Source: an uncultured Peptoniphilus sp. (lineage in GTDB: Bacteria; Bacillota; Clostridia; Tissierellales; Peptoniphilaceae). Taken from it: a stretch of DNA of 47,991 nt. The position numbers and the translations under genes were made by a program. The stretch's first letter is position 1, and each line of letters opens with the position of its first letter. Shown in pieces: positions 42,253-47,991 of this stretch. The stretch spans positions 1 to 47,991 of the forward strand of contig NZ_CAMQAY010000009.1 of the NCBI RefSeq assembly GCF_946998875.1. The letters run 5' to 3'. A model generated the notes under the pieces. It was not told the DNA's origin and ran no database searches. It saw nothing but the letters and a program-made list of their open reading frames with translations.

Positions 42253-42790
42253 TCACTTCCTTCATAGCCTCTTCAAATTCTTCCCTTGTAATGCCAAAGG
42301 AATTTAATTTGTGAAGGGTCTTTTTTCCATTTCCGTATCCTATTTTTAGGATTTCCGAAAGTTTTTCGCGTCTCGCACTTGCATCATCAGAATTTATAAG
42401 TCTGTTTTCTATTAAATCATCCATAGTATATTCACTTATGGCATCAGTTTTTGTAGCTCGTGCTGCCTTTAGTGCCTTTAAAATTTCTTCGGCAGAGGCA
42501 TTTTCCACGCCAATATCACCGTGTTTTGTGGAGACATTTTGAGAAAGGTAGGCGTGTTTAGCATTTGGAATTTCATCTGCAATTCTCTTTCTTATTTGAG
42601 AGCCCATGTAGTCAGAGTCTGTGAAGATAATTATGCCCTTTTTCTTGTCCATTTCTTTTAAAAGATTTATTAAATTTCTGCCAAAGGCAAAGCCGTGAGT
42701 GGTAATAACCTCTGCATCCACTGCCTTTTTAATGGCAATCTCGTCGTCACGACCCTCAGCGACAATTACTTCTTTAATTGTCATTTTCAT
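42239..42790 (-). CDS. rnmV: Ribonuclease M5
   Basis: 183 residues. Toprim nuclease that matures 5S rRNA. Toprim Glu in VIVAEGRDDEIAIKKA and Asp pair in IIFTDSDYMGSQIRKRI, then the M5 C-terminal domain (GYGNGKKTLHKLNSFGITREEF). ATG overlaps the tatD stop (ATATGAAAATG). Classic tatD-rnmV-rsmA order of Firmicutes. Confidence 0.95.
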   Translation of the reverse strand: MKMTIKEVIVAEGRDDEIAIKKAVDAEVITTHGFAFGRNLINLLKEMDKKKGIIIFTDSDYMGSQIRKRIADEIPNAKHAYLSQNVSTKHGDIGVENASAEEILKALKAARATKTDAISEYTMDDLIENRLINSDDASARREKLSEILKIGYGNGKKTLHKLNSFGITREEFEEAMKEVNSHR

Positions 42791-43551
42791 ATTCCAAAAA
42801 ACCTCTTTGTATTTTCCCCAGTAATTTTTTCAAGCTCTAAGGCATCCATTTGCCTTAAATCTGCAATATATTGGCAGGTAAACTTCACAAGCTTTGGCTC
42901 ATTTCTCTTGCCCCTATAGGGAACAGGTGTCATGTAGGGACAGTCCGTTTCGAGAAGAAGTCTATCAAGGTCAACTGCCTTGGCAACTTCCTTGGGAGTC
43001 TTTGCATTTTTAAAGGTAACTGCACCGCCAAGGGCAATGTAGTCGCCCATCTTTAAATATTCTCTCATCATGTCCACAGATTGGGAGAAACAGTGAATTA
43101 AAGCTGTGAAATCATATTTCTCGTGAGCTTCCTTTAAGATGTCAAAGGTATCCTTTGCTGCATCGCGAGAGTGAATTACAATATTTTTCTTTAGCTTTGC
43201 TGCAAGCTCAATTTGCCTCTTAAAAACTTCCTTTTGCACATCTCTTGGAGAGTTGTCGTAATAATAGTCAAGACCAATTTCTCCAAGAGCCACGACTTTT
43301 TTGTCCCCCGAAAGCTCAATAAGTCTTTTCTCAACTTCATCATCATAAGTGCTTGCCTCATGAGGATGAACTCCAATAGCTGCGTAAATATTATCGTATT
43401 TATTAGCAAGCTCCACTGACCTCTCAGATGAAGGGAGGTCAGAAGAATTATTTATAACAAGTTCTATTCCATTTTCACCTAAACTCTTTATTATGTCCTC
43501 TCGGTCTCCGTTAAAGGCCTCGTCGTCTAAGTGCACATGTGAATCTATCAT
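42787..43551 (-). CDS. tatD: TatD-family metal-dependent hydrolase
   Basis: 254 residues, TIM-barrel. Metal ligands visible: IDSHVHLDD (His5, His7 region), GEIGLDYYY (Glu), VIHSRDA (His), ALIHCFSQ (His) and ETDCPYMTP (Asp). Members are 3'-5' DNA/RNA exonucleases in the cytosol; physiological substrate uncertain. Eight bases after metG, overlapping rnmV by four bases. Confidence 0.94.
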   Translation of the reverse strand: MIDSHVHLDDEAFNGDREDIIKSLGENGIELVINNSSDLPSSERSVELANKYDNIYAAIGVHPHEASTYDDEVEKRLIELSGDKKVVALGEIGLDYYYDNSPRDVQKEVFKRQIELAAKLKKNIVIHSRDAAKDTFDILKEAHEKYDFTALIHCFSQSVDMMREYLKMGDYIALGGAVTFKNAKTPKEVAKAVDLDRLLLETDCPYMTPVPYRGKRNEPKLVKFTCQYIADLRQMDALELEKITGENTKRFFGI

Positions 43552-43559
43552 AGTTTCTC

Positions 43560-45524
43560 CTAACTAATTTTTGCTCCTGATTTAATGTCAGCTAAAGTTG
43601 ATGCAAGAGTAAGATTTCCATCATCATCTGCTGCAGCAAGAAGCATACCGTTGGACTCAACGCCCCTTAATTTAATTGGCTTTAGATTTAAAATCATGAG
43701 GATTTTTTTGCCAACTAAGTCATCTTTCTTGTAGTAATCCTTTATGCCAGAGACAATTTGTCTATCTAAATCGCCAACTTTTAATTTTAGGACATAAAGC
43801 TTATCAGCATTAGGATGATCTTCTACGCCAACAATTTCTGCAACTCTAATATCAAGTTTTGCAAAATCTTCTATATTAATTTCCTTTTTTATATCTTCAG
43901 CAATATCTTTATCTTGGTGACCTTCTGCCATTATTCTAGAATTTAAAAGAGCAGTGTTTTCTTCGTTAAATCTATCAATTTCAGCTTCGATGTCAAGTCT
44001 TGGGAAAATAACTTCGCCCTTATTTACCTTAGTGCCATCTTCTAATAAGCCAAAAGTTCTTGCATCTTCCCAATTAATTTCGCCACTTACACCAAGTTGC
44101 TCTCTAATCTTTAGAGAAGTATCCTTGATAAATGGATAAATTAAAACAGAAACAATTCTTAAACTTTCTGCCAAGTTATATAAAACAGTGTTAAGTCTGT
44201 CCTTTTTGTCATCGTCCTTTGCAAGCTTCCAAGGTTCAGTTTCATCAACATACTTGTTGGATCTTCTGATTAACTTCCAAATCGCCTCAAGAGCTACAGA
44301 AAATTGGTAGTGTTCCATTGCATCTTCCACTTCGTCAATTACAGAAACAGCAAGATTTTTAAGATCATCATCAACATCTTCTCTTGCGCCCTTGTCTTCA
44401 ATTACTCCATCATTATATTTAGAAATCATGGAAACAGTTCTTGAAAGAAGATTGCCAAGGTCGTTGGCTAAATCAGAATTAAGTCTTTGCATGAATTTTT
44501 CAATATTAAAGGATCCGTCAGAGCCAAAAGAAAATTCTCTTAGCAAGAAATACTTAAGAGCATCAACGCCATAAAGCTTGATAATTGGCTCAGGATAAAT
44601 AACATTTCCCTTAGACTTACTCATCTTGTCGTTGTCAAATAAAATCCAGCCGTGACCAAAGACCTTATCAGGAAGAGGCAAATCAAGTGCCATTAAAATA
44701 GCAGGCCAAATAATAACATGGAATCTAATAATTTCCTTGCCAACAAAGTGAACGCCAGCTGGCCAATAAGAATTAAACTTTTCCTTGTCAGTGCCATAAC
44801 CAATAGCAGTTAAGTAACATGCAAGAGCATCTATCCAAACATAGACAACATGCTTATCATCAAAGGGAACCTTAACTCCCCAATCAAAAGTAGACCTAGA
44901 AACAGAAAGGTCTTCAAGACCGTCCTTGCCTTCGAAAAAGTTTTTAATCATTTCATTTTTTCTAAAAGCAGGCTCAATAAATTCAGGGTGGTCTTCATAA
45001 TATTTTAAAAGTCTGTCCTTGTACTTAGAAAGTCTAAAGAAATAAGATTCCTCATGAGTAAGCTGAGTTGGTCTTCCGCAGTCAGGACAATTGTGGTCTT
45101 CACCAACTTGTGCCTCAGTCCAAAAAGATTCACAAGGAGTACAATAATAACCTTCATATTCGCCCTTGTAAATGTCGCCCTTGTCGTAAAGCTCTTGGAA
45201 AATATTTCTAACATCTTCTTCGTGATCCTCATCAGTAGATCTGACAAAATAATCGTAGTCAATGTCCATAGTTTTCCAAAGCTTCTTGATATTTTTGACA
45301 ATGCCATCAACATATTCCTTTGGCTTCATGCCAAATTCCTTTGCCTTAGTCTCTATCTTTTGACCATGTTCATCAGTACCAGTAGTAAAGAAAACATCGT
45401 AACCTTGCATTTTTTTAAATCTCTTAACGCAATCAACTGCCACAGTGCAGTAAGTATGACCAATGTGAAGATTATCACTTGGATAATAAATTGGCGTCGT
45501 AACATAAAATTTTTTATTGCTCAT
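43560..45524 (-). CDS. metG: Methionyl-tRNA synthetase with C-terminal tRNA-binding domain
   Basis: 654 residues, class I synthetase. HIGH motif at residues 20-23 (LHIGHTYC), zinc knuckle CTPCESFW...CPDCGRP, KMSKSKG, and a C-terminal EMAP-type tRNA-binding domain (IEDFAKLDIRVAEIVGVEDHPNADKLYVLKLKVG) for dimerisation. I place the start at ATG 45524 after GGAGG (45529-45533); a longer frame to 45581 begins inside the leader. First gene of metG-tatD-rnmV-rsmA-arsR. Promoter at 45614-45642. Confidence 0.97.
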   Translation of the reverse strand: MSNKKFYVTTPIYYPSDNLHIGHTYCTVAVDCVKRFKKMQGYDVFFTTGTDEHGQKIETKAKEFGMKPKEYVDGIVKNIKKLWKTMDIDYDYFVRSTDEDHEEDVRNIFQELYDKGDIYKGEYEGYYCTPCESFWTEAQVGEDHNCPDCGRPTQLTHEESYFFRLSKYKDRLLKYYEDHPEFIEPAFRKNEMIKNFFEGKDGLEDLSVSRSTFDWGVKVPFDDKHVVYVWIDALACYLTAIGYGTDKEKFNSYWPAGVHFVGKEIIRFHVIIWPAILMALDLPLPDKVFGHGWILFDNDKMSKSKGNVIYPEPIIKLYGVDALKYFLLREFSFGSDGSFNIEKFMQRLNSDLANDLGNLLSRTVSMISKYNDGVIEDKGAREDVDDDLKNLAVSVIDEVEDAMEHYQFSVALEAIWKLIRRSNKYVDETEPWKLAKDDDKKDRLNTVLYNLAESLRIVSVLIYPFIKDTSLKIREQLGVSGEINWEDARTFGLLEDGTKVNKGEVIFPRLDIEAEIDRFNEENTALLNSRIMAEGHQDKDIAEDIKKEINIEDFAKLDIRVAEIVGVEDHPNADKLYVLKLKVGDLDRQIVSGIKDYYKKDDLVGKKILMILNLKPIKLRGVESNGMLLAAADDDGNLTLASTLADIKSGAKIS

Positions 45525-45535
45525 AAAACCTCCAT

Positions 45536-45563
45536 AAAAAAACCCAATCCCTGGGGATAAGGT
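45536..45563 (-). promoter_or_regulatory. Terminator-like hairpin in the metG leader
   Basis: Minus strand CC-TT-ATCC-CCAG-GGAT-T-GGG followed by seven T, directly before the ribosome site. It could attenuate transcription, but the leader is only about 80 bases and has no T-box, so no sensor is identifiable. Confidence 0.4.
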
Positions 45564-45613
45564 CTTGGCAAAATCTGTCAAAATTCCGATTAAAATCTAT
45601 CATAATTAAAATA

Positions 45614-45642
45614 ATTATAACTGAAATCGCCTATAAAATCAA
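45614..45642 (-). promoter_or_regulatory. metG operon promoter
   Basis: Minus strand TTGATT (45637-45642), 17 bases, TATAAT (45614-45619). The stretch 45643-45788 has no recognisable feature. Confidence 0.75.
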
Positions 45643-45788
45643 TTTAAGCCTTGAAATCATGAGATAAAAAGAATTAATGCAAAATATGTATTAAATGAAT
45701 TAAAATATTTTATAAAAATCTAAATTATTTGCTTATGTAAAAACTATTAATCAAAGCAGCTTGAAAAATTATTATATAATTTTTCCCT

Positions 45789-45955
45789 TTAATAGCAATC
45801 TTTTAAATTAAAAAAACCTAGCTCATAAGCATCCTTACCTTGGGCTAAACATTCTAATATAATCTCTCTTTCGTATTCTTCAGAAATTCCAATATTTGGA
45901 AAAATATCTCCATATTTTTTACATATTTACTTTCTAAATCCTTAATATTTTCCAT
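45789..45955 (-). pseudogene. Small frameshifted gene next to the CRISPR array
   Basis: From ATG 45953-45955 the frame reads MENIKDLESKYVK, but then goes out of frame; adding one A to the six-A run (plus 45915-45920) restores KYGDIFPNIGISEEYEREII and LECLAQGKDAYELGFFNLKD then CY, ending at TAA 45789-45791. So it would be a 55-residue acidic protein with a one-base deletion in a homopolymer. No family recognised and the ribosome site (GGGAG, 14 bases off) is weak. Could also be a sequencing error in the A-run. Confidence 0.45.
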
Positions 45956-46056
45956 AATATAAGATTAACTCCCAGACAAGCTCACAATGTTTTTTAAATC
46001 AAAAACTTCTTAAAGTTGGGGCGACTTTATCATCACAGCAAATGACACTTTTTTGC

Positions 46057-47991
46057 ATTACAATCCACGCACCCACGAGGGGTGCGACCAAATGTAAGGT
46101 TAGCCTGACTGTCTAAGTCAATTATTTCAATCCACGCACCCACGAGGGGTGCGACTTTACTTTATTTCAAATTATTATTTCTATTTGTAAATTTCAATCC
46201 ACGCACCCACGAGAGGTGCGACTCGTGCGATAGTAAGCCTTTGACGTTTTCAAAGAGATTTCAATCCACGCACCCACGAGGCGTGCGACATAGATTGTCA
46301 GTAACATAGCAAATGTTGATTGGTCATTTCAATCCACGCACCCACGAGGGGTGCGACGTGTGTAAATGGTACCTGGACTTTTTAGGCAGCGTATTTCAAT
46401 CCACGCACCCACGAGGGGTGCGACCCAGTAAAAATTGTATAAAAATAAATACAATTAAATTTCAATCCACGCACCCACGAGGGGTGCGACATGTTACAGT
46501 GTCAGTGTACTTAGGGCTTGCAGATTTCAATCCACGCACCCACGAGGGGTGCGACTATTCAATAGCACTAGCTTGGACCTTATCCATGACATTTCAATCC
46601 ACGCACCCACGAGGGGTGCGACTGATGGCTATGTTTTTTGCACAAAGAATTATCCTTATTTCAATCCACGCACCCACGAGGGGTGCGACTGGATCATAGA
46701 TTACATGGAGAATGACTATGACAAAAATTTCAATCCACGCACCCACGAGGGGTGCGACTTGTAAAAACTGGTTGTCCCGTTGAGGTTGTAGTAGAATTTC
46801 AATCCACGCACCCACGAGGGGTGCGACACAGAATTTGACTTTGACTGTACTTTGCCAAGTGAATTTCAATCCACGCACCCACGAGGGGTGCGACTTACAA
46901 GCCAATAATAATCCACGACAGCGATGATATTTCAATCCACGCACCCACGAGGGGTGCGACATTAAGTCCCAGGTATCCCCAGATTTTGTGATGTATTTCA
47001 ATCCACGCACCCACGAGGGGTGCGACACCGGCACAAATAACTTTTTAAGTTGTGGCACTTCTTCATTTCAATCCACGCACCCACGAGGGGTGCGACAGCT
47101 AGTATTCTTTAATTTTTTTTTAGTAATTTTATTTCAATCCACGCACCCACGAGGGGTGCGACGCAAGGACTGAGGGCACAGGCATTTACGCACTTAATAA
47201 TTTCAATCCACGCACCCACGAGGGGTGCGACGAGGAGGATAGAAATGGTAGAGAAAAAAGAAATAAATTTCAATCCACGCACCCACGAGGGGTGCGACAA
47301 GTTCGTTGGTAGCCTTATTATATTTACTCTCCCAATTTCAATCCACGCACCCACGAGGGGTGCGACGTGCCTTATGTATCTCCATCTAACAAGATGATTA
47401 ATTTCAATCCACGCACCCACGAGGGGTGCGACTTGATAAATGGGTGGACACAATCGTAAACGATACAGATTTCAATCCACGCACCCACGAGGGGTGCGAC
47501 GTTGCCATGTGGGTTATCCCCAAACTTGTTGCAATTTCAATCCACGCACCCACGAGGGGTGCGACGCCCCAAGCTAAGTGGTCAATACTTCCTCCAAATT
47601 TATTTCAATCCACGCACCCACGAGGGGTGCGACGTCTGTGGTGTTTACAATTTCCATAAGTTGAGTCATTTCAATCCACGCACCCACGAGGGGTGCGACG
47701 TCCAGACATATATGGGTTAGGCTCTTCAAGTAAATTTCAATCCACGCACCCACGAGGGGTGCGACATTTGGCATCTGAAGACCTGAATGTGTCTAAATTA
47801 TTTCAATCCACGCACCCACGAGGGGTGCGACTTTGTCTTCCCATTGCATATCTCATAGCAGATATATTTCAATCCACGCACCCACGAGGGGTGCGACATT
47901 AAATTACCAAAAATTGTCGCTGATTATTATAAGATTTCAATCCACGCACCCACGAGGGGTGCGACGTGAGACGATGTATTTATATATAAGA
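46057..47991 (-). CRISPR. CRISPR array, 29 repeats, type I-C-like, runs off the right edge
   Basis: 32-bp repeats, plus-strand form starting ATTTCAATCCACGCACCCA and ending CGAGGGGTGCGAC, begin at 46057, 46124, 46191, 46258, 46326 and so on to 47934; 28 complete spacers of 33-38 bases plus a partial one at the edge. On the minus strand the repeat is GTCGCACCCCTC... ...GTGGATTGAAAT, whose stem (GTCGCACCC/GGGTGCG) and ATTGAAAT end match type I-C repeats, so the transcript should run right to left. The left end carries changed repeats: ATTACAATCC at 46057, GAGAGG at 46191, GAGGCG at 46258, as expected for the leader-distal (oldest) end. Leader and cas genes would lie right of the window. No cas gene is inside. 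Confidence 0.97.

Noticed and set aside
45994..46025. A possible 30th, very decayed repeat ending GGGGCGAC left of the first
   Set aside because: Only the last eight or so bases resemble the repeat; the rest does not, and the following spacer would be short (31 bases). Chance or heavy decay cannot be told apart.
46313..47902. Many open frames across the array with repeating peptides such as STHPRGVR or VAPLVGAWIEI
   Set aside because: They are translations of the 32-bp CRISPR repeats in different frames, with no ribosome sites.

Overview
The window is a low-GC genome segment (AT-rich intergenic DNA, AGGAGG-type ribosome sites, several TTG starts) that looks like an anaerobic, amino-acid-fermenting Gram-positive coccus of the Peptoniphilaceae, most like Peptoniphilus. 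That is an inference from the complete 2-hydroxyglutarate pathway of glutamate fermentation (gcdD-gcdC-gcdB-gctA-gctB-gcdA and hgdC-hgdA-hgdB), a GltS glutamate symporter, a lysine-riboswitch-controlled amino acid ABC transporter and an S-layer-homology protein. No rRNA or tRNA gene was recognised.

Layout. 1-5.2 kb: 3' end of htpG, a small membrane protein, an AbiEi antitoxin gene followed by an AbiEii toxin gene broken by a TGA in its nucleotidyltransferase motif, an orphan sodium-pump beta subunit with a 41-residue delta-like partner, and a lipoprotein. 5.3-7.5 kb: tpx-rlmH-unknown, and a convergent ZIP metal transporter. 7.6-13.5 kb (minus): hisS, a tandem array made of a duplicated hisS tail and two copies of a structured repeat of about 148 bp, then a typA-cls-metallopeptidase-small membrane protein operon. 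13.7-19.5 kb: gltS, an aldehyde dehydrogenase, and an ABC transporter behind a lysine riboswitch. 19.6-25.4 kb: SLH protein and a dnaJ-like/clpB heat-shock operon whose promoter overlaps a degenerate CIRCE and a CtsR box. 25.7-30.4 kb: a DUF2975/HTH operon, a PhaE-like coiled-coil protein, a leucine-rich-repeat protein and an acyltransferase. 30.5-39.8 kb: glutamate fermentation genes. 40-45.6 kb: mntP, a glutaredoxin-like gene, and a metG-tatD-rnmV-rsmA-arsR operon. 45.8-47.99 kb: a small frameshifted gene and a CRISPR array of 29 repeats that runs off the right edge; its repeat looks like type I-C and no cas gene is inside the window.

How it works together: GltS brings in glutamate with Na+. 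After oxidation and reduction to 2-hydroxyglutarate (enzymes not in this window), GctAB makes the CoA ester, HgdAB activated by HgdC dehydrates it to glutaconyl-CoA, and GcdABCD decarboxylates this to crotonyl-CoA while pumping Na+ out. Strong sigma-A-type promoters (TTGAAT-17-TATAAT and TTGACA-17-TAGAAT) precede the two transcription units.

The observations most worth a second look are the structured repeat plus duplicated hisS tail (11822-12184), the nonsense codon in the AbiEii catalytic motif, the rsmA gene with no ATG/GTG/TTG start, the orphan beta/mini-delta sodium pump pair, and the CRISPR array.
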